Both the position numbers and the translations under genes were made by a program. Source: Terriglobia bacterium (GTDB lineage Bacteria; Acidobacteriota; Terriglobia; Acidiferrales; UBA7541). Taken from it: a stretch of 64,000 nt of DNA. The stretch spans positions 1 through 64,000 of the forward strand of contig JAIQFG010000013.1 of assembly GCA_020073375.1 (NCBI GenBank), in the 5' to 3' direction. Below, in pieces: positions 48,722 through 58,541 of this stretch. The notes under the pieces were generated by a model, which saw nothing but the letters and a program-made list of their open reading frames with translations, searched no databases and was not told where the DNA came from. Positions within the stretch are counted from its first letter, which is position 1. Each line of letters opens with the position of its first letter.

Positions 48722-50218
48722 TTGAGCTCAGTTCCCGCGATTCGCATTAGGTCTGGCAACTCCTTGCCAGTGCGGCAGGATGGAGATTTTGTCCTGTACT
48801 GGATGATTGCCTCCCGCAGGGTGACCTGGAATTTTGCGTTGGACCGAGCTGTGGAGTGGGCCGAGAAGCTGCAGAAACCGTTGGTTATCTTGGAAGCGTT
48901 GCGCTGCGGCTATCCCTGGGCGAGCGAACGGATTCATCGTTTTGTGCTCGATGGAATGGCAGAGAATGCCTGTTGGCTTGAGGGCACGGACGTTCTCTAC
49001 TATCCGTACCTGGAGCCTGAACCAAATGCAGGCAAAGGAATGCTCGCCGCTTTGGCATCGCGTGCCTGTGTTGTGGTGACGGACGATTTCCCCTGTTTTT
49101 TCCTGCCGCGCATGGTCGCCTCCGCGGCTCGGCAGGTCCGAGTGCTCATAGAGGTGGTGGACTCGAATGGCCTTCTTCCGATGCGGCAAGCGGAGAGAGC
49201 CTATCCAACCGCGTACGCTTTTCGCCGGTTCCTGCAAAAAGAGCTTCCGCGACATTTGGGGGAATTTCCCAAGGCGAATGCACTCTTGAACGCAAAGCTG
49301 ACGAAAGCAACAGTCCTTCCCTTTGAGGTACTGAAGCGATGGCCGAAGGTTTCTCCTCGACTCTTGAACTCTGGTGACAGGGTGCTGGCCAGTATATCTT
49401 TGGATCACGAGATTCCCGCGGTGGAAACGCGAGGGGGAAGCACGCCCGCTCAAGTACTGTTGAGAGACTTCCTGCGAAATAAGTTTGCAAGCTACGTTGA
49501 GGCGCGAAATGAACCCGAGGAAAATGTGACCAGTGAACTGTCTCCTTATCTCCACTTTGGCCATATTTCGGTGCACCAGATTTTTTCGGAACTCACAACA
49601 CAAGAAGGCTGGTCCCCGGACCACCTCGCCCTACGCACAACGGGCAGCCGTTCTGGCTGGTGGGGTGCTAGCCAGAACACTGAAGCGTTCCTGGATCAAG
49701 TCATTACCTGGCGGGAGCTCGGCTTCAATTGTTGCCAGATGCGAAAGGATTATGACCAATTCGAATCGCTGCCAGCATGGGCTCTGAAGACTCTTCGACT
49801 GCATACACGTGATGAGAGGTCCTACGTCTACACTCTTGAGAAGTTTGAGCGTGCCAAAACGCACGACCCACTTTGGAATGCTGCGCAGACACAATTGCTC
49901 CGAGAGGGACGAATCCACAATTACCTTCGCATGCTATGGGGAAAGAAAATATTGGAATGGACGCGGTCTCCCGCGAAGGCGCTCGAAATCATAGTGGAGC
50001 TGAACAATAAGTATGCACTCGATGGTCGCGACCCCAATTCTTACAGTGGGATTTTCTGGTGCCTGGGGCGCTATGACCGTCCCTGGGGCCCGGAGCGGCC
50101 TGTTTTCGGGACGGTTCGTTACATGAGTTCAGAAAATACTGCGCGCAAGTTTAATGTCCGTGGCTACATCCGGAAATACAGTTCTCCTTCTTATGAAGGC
50201 GTGACCCTTGGGCAATGA
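48722..50218 (+). CDS. phr: Class II-type deoxyribodipyrimidine photolyase
   Basis: DGDFVLYWMIASRRVTWNFAL; LSPYLHFGHIS; LRMLWGKKILEWTRSP...LNNKYALDGRDPNSYSGIFWCLGRYDRPWGPERPVFGTVRYMSSENTARKF. TTG start. Confidence 0.88.
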   Translation: MSSVPAIRIRSGNSLPVRQDGDFVLYWMIASRRVTWNFALDRAVEWAEKLQKPLVILEALRCGYPWASERIHRFVLDGMAENACWLEGTDVLYYPYLEPEPNAGKGMLAALASRACVVVTDDFPCFFLPRMVASAARQVRVLIEVVDSNGLLPMRQAERAYPTAYAFRRFLQKELPRHLGEFPKANALLNAKLTKATVLPFEVLKRWPKVSPRLLNSGDRVLASISLDHEIPAVETRGGSTPAQVLLRDFLRNKFASYVEARNEPEENVTSELSPYLHFGHISVHQIFSELTTQEGWSPDHLALRTTGSRSGWWGASQNTEAFLDQVITWRELGFNCCQMRKDYDQFESLPAWALKTLRLHTRDERSYVYTLEKFERAKTHDPLWNAAQTQLLREGRIHNYLRMLWGKKILEWTRSPAKALEIIVELNNKYALDGRDPNSYSGIFWCLGRYDRPWGPERPVFGTVRYMSSENTARKFNVRGYIRKYSSPSYEGVTLGQ

Positions 50219-51653
50219 TTCTAAATTGATCTTGCTGACAGGCGCGAGTGGCTATGTCGGTGGGCGTTTACTTCACGCGCTCGAAGCTGCCGCCTACCGC
50301 GTGCGTTGCTTGTCACGCCATCCCGACGCTCTAAGACAGCGCGTCGCCCAGACAACGGAAGTTGTAAAAGGTGATGTTCTCGACCCGGCGTCTGTTGCCG
50401 CTGGCATGGTTGGCGTGCACACCGCCTATTACCTGGTACATTCGATGGCCTCGGCAAACTCTTTTGAAGCGGAAGACCGTCGTGCGGCGCATGCGTTTGC
50501 AGTTGCGGCCTGCGATGCAGGCGTACAGCGCATCATCTATCTCGGCGGACTCGGCAATGGCAGTGAACTATCGGCACATTTGAGAAGCCGTCAGGAAGTC
50601 GGGCGCATTCTGAGAGAGTCTGGGGTAGTGACCATTGAGTTTAGGGCCGCGATTGTCATTGGGTCGGGCAGCGCTTCCTTCGAAATGATCCGGGCCCTGG
50701 TCGAGAAACTGCCGGTGATGATCACGCCACGCTGGGTCAATACCAGCACACAGCCAATTGCGGTCGAGGATGTGATTGCTTATCTGAAGCAAGCGCTGGA
50801 TCTGGAAATCAACGGCAGCAGGATTATTGAGATCGGTGGATCTGACCAGGTCACCTACTTGGATCTCATGAAAGAATACGCCCGCCAGCGTGGGCTGAAA
50901 CGTTGGATGATTTCCGTACCAGTGCTCTCTCCACGACTGTCGAGCCTCTGGTTGGGCCTTGTGACACCTGTCTATGCGCGTGTGGGCCGCGAGTTAGTGG
51001 ACAGCTTGCGCAACGAAACGATTGTGAGAGATGTATCTGCGAATGATCTGTTCTCGATTCGACCGCTTGGGTCTCGCGAAGCTCTGAAGCGAGCGCTCGC
51101 CAATGAGGATCGGGAATTTGCGGAAACGCGCTGGTCCGACGCATTCTCGTCCCTCGGTGCAGCACATCAGTGGGGTGGACCCAAATTTGGTCGGCGCACA
51201 GTGGATTCCCGATCAGTGCACGTGCCATTTCCCCCGGCCATTGCCTTTCGACCTATCGAGCGGTTGGGAGGCAAGACTGGTTGGTACTATGGGAATTGGC
51301 TGTGGCGAATTCGCGGGCTGCTAGATCTGCTGTTCGGCGGTGCGGGCATGCGTCGCGGGCGACGTGATCCGGACCGGTTGTTGGCAGGTGATACGCTCGA
51401 CTTCTGGCGTGTCGAAGAGATCCAAACTGACCGCCTGCTTCGACTGGGGGCAGAAATGCGCCTGCCTGGCAGGGCATGGCTGCAATTTGAGGTCGAACCG
51501 GACGGATCGGGATCGGTCGTTCGCCAAACAGCGATTTTTGATCCTGTCGGCGTGCTGGGGCAACTCTACTGGTACCTCTTATATCCGATGCATCAATTTG
51601 TGTTTGCCGGAATGCTTAGAGGTATTGTGGAAGCGATGGGAGAATCGCATTGA
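50208..51653 (+). CDS. SDR/NAD(P)H-binding protein with DUF2867-like C-terminal domain
   Basis: ILLTGASGYVGGRLLHALEAAAYRVRCLSRHP; WYYGNWLWRIRGLLDLLFGGAGMRRGRRDPDRLLAGDTLDFWRVEEI. The 5' end overlaps phr. Confidence 0.85.
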   Translation: MGNDSKLILLTGASGYVGGRLLHALEAAAYRVRCLSRHPDALRQRVAQTTEVVKGDVLDPASVAAGMVGVHTAYYLVHSMASANSFEAEDRRAAHAFAVAACDAGVQRIIYLGGLGNGSELSAHLRSRQEVGRILRESGVVTIEFRAAIVIGSGSASFEMIRALVEKLPVMITPRWVNTSTQPIAVEDVIAYLKQALDLEINGSRIIEIGGSDQVTYLDLMKEYARQRGLKRWMISVPVLSPRLSSLWLGLVTPVYARVGRELVDSLRNETIVRDVSANDLFSIRPLGSREALKRALANEDREFAETRWSDAFSSLGAAHQWGGPKFGRRTVDSRSVHVPFPPAIAFRPIERLGGKTGWYYGNWLWRIRGLLDLLFGGAGMRRGRRDPDRLLAGDTLDFWRVEEIQTDRLLRLGAEMRLPGRAWLQFEVEPDGSGSVVRQTAIFDPVGVLGQLYWYLLYPMHQFVFAGMLRGIVEAMGESH

Positions 51654-52615
51654 CCCTCTTCCCAAAACCCAAAATTGTCGTTAGCAAGTGCATTGGTTTT
51701 GATCCCTGCCGATACAATGGGGAGATCGTACGGGACAAGTTTGTCGCGCGCCTCGAACCCCATGTCGACTTCCTTTGTGTCTGCCCCGAAGTCGAAATCG
51801 GATTAGGGACCCCGCGGGATCCAATCCGCGTCGTTTCCTCCGGCAAGGATTTCAAACTTATTCAACCCGCCTCGGGCCTGGACGTTTCACGCAAAATGCG
51901 GGAATTCACCTCGGAGTTTCTCGGCGACTTGAAAGAAGTAGACGGTTTCATTCTTAAGAGCAGATCGCCGTCTTGCGGCTTCACGGATGTGAAGTTGTAT
52001 GCAGGTCCGGAAAAAGGCCCTTGTATCGGCAAAGGGGCCGGTTTTTTCGGAGGCGCCGTCCTGGAAAAGTTCGGCGACCGCGCGGTTGAAGACGAGGGCC
52101 GCCTGCTGAATCTGAACATCCGCGAGCATTTTCTGACGCGTGTATATGCCTTTGCCCGCTTTCGCGAGCTGCGGCGATCCTCTTCTATGCGCGATCTGAT
52201 CGGCTTTCATGGGGCGAACAAGCTGCTTCTGATGGCTTACAACCAGACAAAAATGCGGGAGCTCGGCAGGATTGTCGCGAATGGAGATGGAAAACGGATC
52301 CCTGCGGTCTTCGATCTGTACGAGAAATCCTTTTGCGAGGCGTTTCACAAACCCCCGAGGCATGCATCGCCCATCAACGTCCTCATGCACGCCCTCGGCT
52401 ATTTCAAGAAGGAACTATCCGCGCGCGAAAAGAGGCACTTCCTCGGGATGTGTGAAGCGTACCGGCGCGGAAAGACGCCCTTGAGCAGCGCTGTCAGCGT
52501 ACTCGGATCCTGGGTCATACGCTTCGAGTCCGTGTATCTGCAAGAACAAACATTCTTCCATCCTTTTCCGGCGGACCTCATGGCGCTCGATGATTCTGGT
52601 AGAGGCCGGGTTTGA
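51650..52615 (+). CDS. DUF523 + DUF1722 (YbgA-like) protein
   Basis: VSKCIGFDPCRYNGEIV...CPEVEIGLGTPRDPIRV; FRELR..SMRDLIGFHGANKLLLMAYNQTKMRELG. Confidence 0.85.
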   Translation: MTLFPKPKIVVSKCIGFDPCRYNGEIVRDKFVARLEPHVDFLCVCPEVEIGLGTPRDPIRVVSSGKDFKLIQPASGLDVSRKMREFTSEFLGDLKEVDGFILKSRSPSCGFTDVKLYAGPEKGPCIGKGAGFFGGAVLEKFGDRAVEDEGRLLNLNIREHFLTRVYAFARFRELRRSSSMRDLIGFHGANKLLLMAYNQTKMRELGRIVANGDGKRIPAVFDLYEKSFCEAFHKPPRHASPINVLMHALGYFKKELSAREKRHFLGMCEAYRRGKTPLSSAVSVLGSWVIRFESVYLQEQTFFHPFPADLMALDDSGRGRV

Positions 52616-52740
52616 GCGCGGGTTTTCCATGGTGCCATGTCTAGAACTCATTCTGTCGAAGCACAGCTAGTGCTTACCGCCTAGCACGCTAGAAGAGGCA
52701 GGCCGATGTGTGCGTAATCCATTGATTCTAAAGTAGTTTG

Positions 52741-53096
52741 TGGAGGCGGGGGGAGTTGAACCCCCGTCCGAAAAGCGCTACGGCTCGAAGCCTACATGCT
52801 TAGCTCTATTCCGTTTTTTTCGCCTGCCGCGCTCAGAATGAGCAAGAAACGCAGCTGGCTAGTCCGATTGGTTCTCGCCGTCTTGTTCCGGACCGAAACT
52901 TGACGGCCAGCCTACTGTGTGACGTTTCTTGCCGGGCCCGTAGGCGAAGCCCGGGGAAACGTAGCTAGCCTAATTTAAGTTAGGCAGCCAATGCCAATTG
53001 TTGATTGGCAGTTCTAGTTTTCCACCCGATTGAGGGCAGGTGGCGCCCTGCATGCCTTCGAGTCGCGACAGCTTCCGTCGAAACCGTGTCGCCCCC
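52741..53096 (-). ncRNA. ssrA: Transfer-messenger RNA (tmRNA)
   Basis: 5' GGGGGCGACACGGTTTCGACGG...; tag frame GCC AAT CAA CAA TTG GCA TTG GCT GCC TAA (ANQQLALAA); 3' GGACGGGGGTTCAACTCCCCCCGCCTCCA; acceptor GGGGGCG/CGCCUCC; CCA not encoded. Confidence 0.96.
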
Positions 53097-53485
53097 TGTT
53101 TGTTAGTTTAACACTGATGGAGGTTTGGGGGAAATTGGGCGGCCGGTGTTGCGGGAGGAAAGGAGGCAGGGAGGCGGGGAAATGCGGGTTGTAGGCGGTA
53201 GGTAGTAGGTGGTAGGGATTAGGACTCGCGAACGGGCGGGGTGGCTGGAGGACTCGTATGTTTGTTTCAAATTTCAAATTTCAAATTTGAAATGCGGCTT
53301 CCCGATCTCCAACCCGCTCTTATCTTCCTACGTGCGCGGGCCGAAACCCGGTACCGATGCGGGATTGACAATTCTTCCTATAGGTTCCAATAATTAGAAT
53401 TGGACCCAACTGAGGTTCTGGCGGGTTGGTCTTGGAAACTCCAAGTTCAACCGGTACAGGCCCCACCCGCTGGAGGCGCCAGGGT

Positions 53486-54439
53486 ATGGCGGTAGATCCG
53501 AACGGAATCGAGCAGGCCGTTTCGCGCACGCTGCGCGACAACCTGGAAAAAATCCAGCGCACGGTGGACGAACTGCACCAGTCCGTGAATGACCTGGTGT
53601 CGGCCTGCGCCAGCAGTCGTGCGAGCAACGCGCTGCCCTCGATGATCCGCGCACAGACCTCCGCTGCATCACTGACCGCGACTTTAGACATCCTTTCTCG
53701 ACTGGTCACGGGAGCATTGCAGCCCTCCTATCGAACGCAATTTGAACCGGAACCGCTGCACGCGCCTTCCTTGAATCCTCCGATCCCGCCTGCTCCGTTT
53801 GAGCAGCCTGAGCCTGCGCCCTTGCATCTAAAGCACGAGGCTCCGTGGAGTTTGCCGGTGCCGTCCATCGAGCCGCCGGCCGAACCGCCGGCGTTTTCAG
53901 CAGCCGAGATCGCGGCAAAATCCGATTTTCCACCGGCTGTGGAGATGCCTCCATTGGCCGAGTTCGCTCCTTCCATGGACCCGGTGTTTCTGAGCGAGCC
54001 GGTGCAGGTGTTTGCCGTGGAGCCGGAAGCTGAGGCACCCGCAGCGGAGGCCGAAACCGCCGCCGCTTTTGCCGAGCCTTTGGCAGCCGAGCCGCCGGCG
54101 AGTGAGCCCGCGGAAGCGGAGCCGATTTTTAGTCTCGACTCTTTGCTGCCGGAAGAGCAAGAATTGCACAGGCGCGCCTACCGCGTGGCCAAGGTTTCGA
54201 TGCAGGATATCAAAATGCTGCGCCCGGACGATGTCCGGCTCGGGCGCGAAAATAAAGATCTGTGCATCAGATTGCGTGACGACATTGAGAAGGCTCACAA
54301 AGAATACGATCGCCGCTTTCAATCGATTCAATCTCACCCGGTCGACTATTTTTACGACTGGATGGTGGAGATTCTGGGCGGCGGCGATGCCCAAACCCTC
54401 GGCGAATACCCTTACCCGTCTCCCGTCATGCACCGCTAG
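53486..54439 (+). CDS. Hypothetical protein, Pro/Ala/Glu-rich middle
   Basis: MAVDPNGIEQAVSRTLRDNLEKIQRTVDELHQSVNDLVS... plus PxP/EPA-rich linker and structured C-terminus. Confidence 0.6.
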   Translation: MAVDPNGIEQAVSRTLRDNLEKIQRTVDELHQSVNDLVSACASSRASNALPSMIRAQTSAASLTATLDILSRLVTGALQPSYRTQFEPEPLHAPSLNPPIPPAPFEQPEPAPLHLKHEAPWSLPVPSIEPPAEPPAFSAAEIAAKSDFPPAVEMPPLAEFAPSMDPVFLSEPVQVFAVEPEAEAPAAEAETAAAFAEPLAAEPPASEPAEAEPIFSLDSLLPEEQELHRRAYRVAKVSMQDIKMLRPDDVRLGRENKDLCIRLRDDIEKAHKEYDRRFQSIQSHPVDYFYDWMVEILGGGDAQTLGEYPYPSPVMHR

Positions 54440-54521
54440 CGCGAATCCCGCCAGGAAATCCGCGATTTATTGCGCGCTCGCGCGCTGTGGCGCGTTAGCC
54501 GCATTTGCGCTCTTTGCCGCG

Positions 54522-56864
54522 ATGCCGATGCTTTCCGCTCAATCGGCCGCGGCGAAAAAGCCCGCTGCAAAATCAATTGCCAAGCCGCGCCCAAAATCCG
54601 CCGCACCGGCCGCCGCCTCGCCTGCTGCTCCGGGGGAAAAGCAACTCGCGCAACTGGCCCGCGCCCTGCGCGACAACGGGAATCCAACCACGTATGCCGC
54701 GCTTTCCGCATTTGCCAAGCAGAATGAAAAGAACGATCTCGGCGCTCGCTCGGCCCTGGCTCTGGGCTATTACGATCTCTCGCGCGACAAACCCGATCTG
54801 GCTCTCGGTTGGCTCCGCAAAACCACCGGCGAAAAATTGCTGCGCGAATACGTCCAGTACTGGCAGGCGCAGACTTCTCTTTCTCTTGGCGATAAAGAGG
54901 CGGGCATCGAACAGCTTTGGAGTTTTCGCCGCGATTTTCCGCTCAGCGTGATGACCGAGCAGGCCGTATCCTCACTTGCAGGCGCCGCACTGGCGGCCGG
55001 CAGGGGCGAAGAGGCTCTCTCAGCCCTGCAAACTTATCCGGACGCGAATACCAAGCCTGCGCTGGTGCTGTTGCGGGCGCAGGCGCGGGAAAAAATCGCC
55101 GCCGCGAAAAACGAAAAGCCCGTCGCCGCCGCGGCCGAATATCTCGACCTCTACTATCGCTTTCCCCTGAACGACGAAGCCAAAGTGGCCGGGCAAAAAA
55201 TTCCCGCGCTGCAAGCCGCGCTGGGCGAGGCCTTTCCCGGCACTCCGATGCAGACGCAGATCGCGCGCGCAGAAGCATTTTATGCCGCACGTCGGTGGAG
55301 CGACGCGCAGGCGGAATTCAGAGCCCTGCTCCCGAAGCTCTCGGGCCGCGATCATGAGCGCGCGGAATTGCGCGTGGCCCTGTGCGAGGCGCAACTCGGC
55401 GGCAAGATCGAGAATCTGAACGCGCTTTCCCTGGCCGACGCGGACCTGGAAGCCGAACGCATCTACGCGATTTCACAGGCGCACCGCTCCTCCAAGCTCG
55501 AATCGGAAATGCTCGACGACGTCGATCAATTGACCAAGCGTTTCCCCGCAACCAGCTGGGCCTCGGACGGCCTGTTTGCCACGGGAAATTATTATTGGGT
55601 GAATATGGACCGCGCGCACGCCTCTGAATTTTACCGCCGCGCGCTGGACGCCGACCCGACCGGAAAAAATGCACAGGCCTCCGCCTGGCGCGTGGCCTGG
55701 ACCGCGTACATGGACCGCAAGCCGGAAGCCGCGGACCTGTTCACCGAATACGTCCGAAGATTTCCCACTTCGAGCTACGTGCAGGATGCATTGTACTGGC
55801 TTGGCCGCTGCTATGAGCGCGCGGGAAATCCGGAACGCGCGCGCAGTTTCTATCTCTCGGCGGCCACGCGATTTCCTCTCACCTATTTCGGCGCGCGAGC
55901 GGCCGAGCGAATCCGCCCCGAGCCCGAAGGAATCGGATCCTCGCCGCTAAGTCCGGCGGAGATTCTTTCCGCGATTCCTCCCGCGCCATCCCTTGCGCAT
56001 TCCGATCTGCCGCTCACCGAAGATCTGCGCCAGCGGCAGGCTCGCGCCGCCGCCCTGAGCGATATTGCTTTCGACGCCTCCGCCGAGCTGGAATACCGGT
56101 CCCTGTACGCGGCCACGCGTTCGCCGGAATATCTGGTGGACGCCGCCGGAGCCGCGATCGCCGCCGGACATTACGGCGCGGGAATGGCCGCCGTGCGGCA
56201 GGCGTTCCCGCAACTGGAGGCGCGGCGCGTCTCGGAAATTCCCGGCGAAGCATGGCGGGCCGCGTTTCCGCTGCCCTATGAGCCGAAGTTTCGCAGCGAA
56301 GCGACTCGCAACCAGCTCGATCCGATGCTCGTCGCGGGACTGGTTCGCCAGGAGTCAGCGTTTGAACCCACCGCAATGTCCCGCGTCGGCGCCATCGGCT
56401 TGATGCAGGTGATGCCAAAGACAGCGCTGAAAGTGGCGCGCCAGTTGAAAGTGCGATATGTGCGCACACGGCTGACCGATCCGGGTTACAATTTGCAGCT
56501 TGGTTCGCGTTACCTGGCCAATCTGATCCAGGGCTTCGGAACTCCGGAAGCCGCGCTCGCCGCGTATAACGCCGGCGAGGACCGCGTGGAACAGTGGACG
56601 GCGGGCCAGAATTATCTCGAGCCGGCGGAATTCGTGGAATCCATTCCGTTTACCGAGACAAGGGAGTACGTGCAAATCGTGATTCGCAACGCAGACGTGT
56701 ACCGGCAAGTGTACGGCCCCGGGCCGCTGGAAATGAAACAAGAAACGAAGCAGGCGACCAAACGCGCCAGCGGCAAATCCTCCAGGCGCGGCGCCCGCAT
56801 GGAAGCGATGCGCGCTGTGAAGGCGCAGGATGCGGGCCCGGCCCGGGCGCAGGTCCAGCCATGA
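54522..56864 (+). CDS. Soluble lytic murein transglycosylase (Slt-like) with TPR/helical N-terminal domain
   Basis: C-terminal GLVRQESAFEPTAMSRVGAIGLMQVMPKTALKVARQL...NLQLGSRYLANLIQGFGTPEAALAAYNAGEDRVEQW. The ORF is open from 54012; a signal-like stretch lies just upstream of this ATG, so the start is uncertain. Confidence 0.85.
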   Translation: MPMLSAQSAAAKKPAAKSIAKPRPKSAAPAAASPAAPGEKQLAQLARALRDNGNPTTYAALSAFAKQNEKNDLGARSALALGYYDLSRDKPDLALGWLRKTTGEKLLREYVQYWQAQTSLSLGDKEAGIEQLWSFRRDFPLSVMTEQAVSSLAGAALAAGRGEEALSALQTYPDANTKPALVLLRAQAREKIAAAKNEKPVAAAAEYLDLYYRFPLNDEAKVAGQKIPALQAALGEAFPGTPMQTQIARAEAFYAARRWSDAQAEFRALLPKLSGRDHERAELRVALCEAQLGGKIENLNALSLADADLEAERIYAISQAHRSSKLESEMLDDVDQLTKRFPATSWASDGLFATGNYYWVNMDRAHASEFYRRALDADPTGKNAQASAWRVAWTAYMDRKPEAADLFTEYVRRFPTSSYVQDALYWLGRCYERAGNPERARSFYLSAATRFPLTYFGARAAERIRPEPEGIGSSPLSPAEILSAIPPAPSLAHSDLPLTEDLRQRQARAAALSDIAFDASAELEYRSLYAATRSPEYLVDAAGAAIAAGHYGAGMAAVRQAFPQLEARRVSEIPGEAWRAAFPLPYEPKFRSEATRNQLDPMLVAGLVRQESAFEPTAMSRVGAIGLMQVMPKTALKVARQLKVRYVRTRLTDPGYNLQLGSRYLANLIQGFGTPEAALAAYNAGEDRVEQWTAGQNYLEPAEFVESIPFTETREYVQIVIRNADVYRQVYGPGPLEMKQETKQATKRASGKSSRRGARMEAMRAVKAQDAGPARAQVQP

Positions 56865-58075
56865 GCGCGGCCGAAGCATCGCCCACCGGCGCCGGACGCG
56901 TGGTGGCCTCCGCGCGCCAGCTGCTTTCCGCCAAAGCCGAGCGATTTACCGAATCCGTAATTCGCGAGATGACTCGTCTGGCGCTGCAGCATGACGCGGT
57001 CAACATGGCCCAGGGCTTTCCCGATTTTCCCGCCTCCGAGGAAGTAAAGCAGGCCGCGCGGCAGGCCATCACCGATGACGTCAATCAATACGCCATCACC
57101 TGGGGCGCGAAGGAATTGCGCGACGCCATCGCGCGCAAATTCGAGCGCACGCAGGGCGTGCGCGTCGATCCCGAGCGCGAAATCACCGTCACCTGCGGCT
57201 CGACCGAAGCCATGATGGCCACCATGATGGGCATCATCAATCCCGGAGATGAAGTGGTGATCTTCGAGCCGCACTATGAAAATTACGGCCCGGACGCGAT
57301 CCTTTCCGGAGCCACGCCGCGCTTTGTGCAGCTGCAGCCTCCCGATTGGAATTTCGATCGCGACGAACTCACGCGCGCGTTCGGCCCCAGGACCAAGGCC
57401 ATCATCGTCAACACGCCGAATAATCCCACGGGAAAAGTTTTTTCGCGCGAGGAGCTGGAATTCATCCGCGACCTGTGCGTGCGCTGGAACGCCTTCGCCG
57501 TCACCGACGAAATCTACGAGCACATTATTTTCGATGGCGCGCAGCATATCTCCATGGCCTCGCTCGACGGCATGCGCGACCTGGCCATCACCATCAACGG
57601 CCTCTCAAAAACGTACAGCGTCACCGGATGGCGCGTCGGCTGGGCCATTGCTCCTCCCGACGCCTCCACGCCCATTCGCAAGGTTCACGATTTCCTCACC
57701 GTCGGTGCCGCCGCGCCCCTGCAGGCGGCCGGAGCCGTGGCGCTGGAATTGCCTCCCGCCTACTACACGAAACTTGCGGAAATGTACCGCGTGAAGCGCG
57801 ACCGCATGTTGGGGATTCTCGCCGACGCGGGTTTCAAATGCTTCAAGCCTTCCGGCGCCTACTACATCATGACGGACATCTCGAATTTCGGTTTTCCCGA
57901 CGATCTCGCGTTCTCGCGCTACCTGGTCGAGAAAATCGGCATCGCCGTGGTTCCCGCATCCAGCTTCTACGACGATCCGTCGATGGGCGGACGCCAGGTG
58001 CGCTTCACGTTTTGCAAAAAAGAATCGACGCTGGCCGCCTGCGCGGAAAAATTGTCGAAGCTGCGGTCCGCCTAA
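56861..58075 (+). CDS. PLP-dependent class I/II aminotransferase
   Basis: INMAQGFPDFP-like VNMAQGFPDFPAS; YAITWGAKELRDAIA; NTPNNPTGKVFSREEL; SKTYSVTGWRVGW. Confidence 0.9.
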   Translation: MSAAEASPTGAGRVVASARQLLSAKAERFTESVIREMTRLALQHDAVNMAQGFPDFPASEEVKQAARQAITDDVNQYAITWGAKELRDAIARKFERTQGVRVDPEREITVTCGSTEAMMATMMGIINPGDEVVIFEPHYENYGPDAILSGATPRFVQLQPPDWNFDRDELTRAFGPRTKAIIVNTPNNPTGKVFSREELEFIRDLCVRWNAFAVTDEIYEHIIFDGAQHISMASLDGMRDLAITINGLSKTYSVTGWRVGWAIAPPDASTPIRKVHDFLTVGAAAPLQAAGAVALELPPAYYTKLAEMYRVKRDRMLGILADAGFKCFKPSGAYYIMTDISNFGFPDDLAFSRYLVEKIGIAVVPASSFYDDPSMGGRQVRFTFCKKESTLAACAEKLSKLRSA

Positions 58076-58130
58076 TGCGCGCCCATTGATTGCAGCGAGT
58101 GTGCAATCCGGGTTGGGGTTCAAGATCTTC

Positions 58131-58204
58131 GTGACGCCGGTGTCCCGCCGGCGTTTTTTTTACCCCGAGCATCGCAAAACCGCCGGCGAGACGCCGGCGC
58201 AACT
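58131..58204. repeat. Paired REP-like palindrome, family II
   Basis: gtgacgccggtgtcccgccggcg ... cgccggcgagacgccggcgcaac. Confidence 0.8.
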
Positions 58205-58331
58205 AGGGAAGCCTTCAATTTGCCTGGTCCGGCTGAAACCGGGGAATCTCACAACTTCTGGTAAGATGCCACGGCGGGGATTCTTTCGAGCCCGCCGGAA
58301 CATTTTCAAGAGCCAGCCAGCGAGGTCAGCA

Positions 58332-58541
58332 ATGCCAGCGCAACCAAACGTCGCGGGAATCGCGCGGCTCAGTTACATCGCGGCCGGCGCGGCGATGGCT
58401 CTGTGGGGACTGTGGGGCGCCGATCCAGGCTGGACGCAATGGTCCTGGCTCGCGCTGGGCGCGCTGCTTCTGATCCTGGGCCTGATCGGATACTCCCCGG
58501 CGCACGCGTTGCTCGTGAAAAAAGCCCCGAAAGAGAATTGA
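58332..58541 (+). CDS. Small membrane protein
   Basis: 69 aa with two hydrophobic segments; start of the next gene follows directly. Confidence 0.55.
   Translation: MPAQPNVAGIARLSYIAAGAAMALWGLWGADPGWTQWSWLALGALLLILGLIGYSPAHALLVKKAPKEN

Larger units (their letters stand above)
34949..52740. mobile_element. Putative tandem genomic-island array at the 3' end of ssrA (three cassettes: 34949-39292, 39293-46175, 46176-52740)
   Basis: ssrA 3'-end repeats at each junction; lower GC and different codon style than flanks (by eye); no recognisable integrase. Confidence 0.65.

Noticed and set aside
53268-53292. caaatttcaaatttcaaatttg short tandem repeat
   Set aside because: Simple AT-rich repeat near ssrA with no supporting context.
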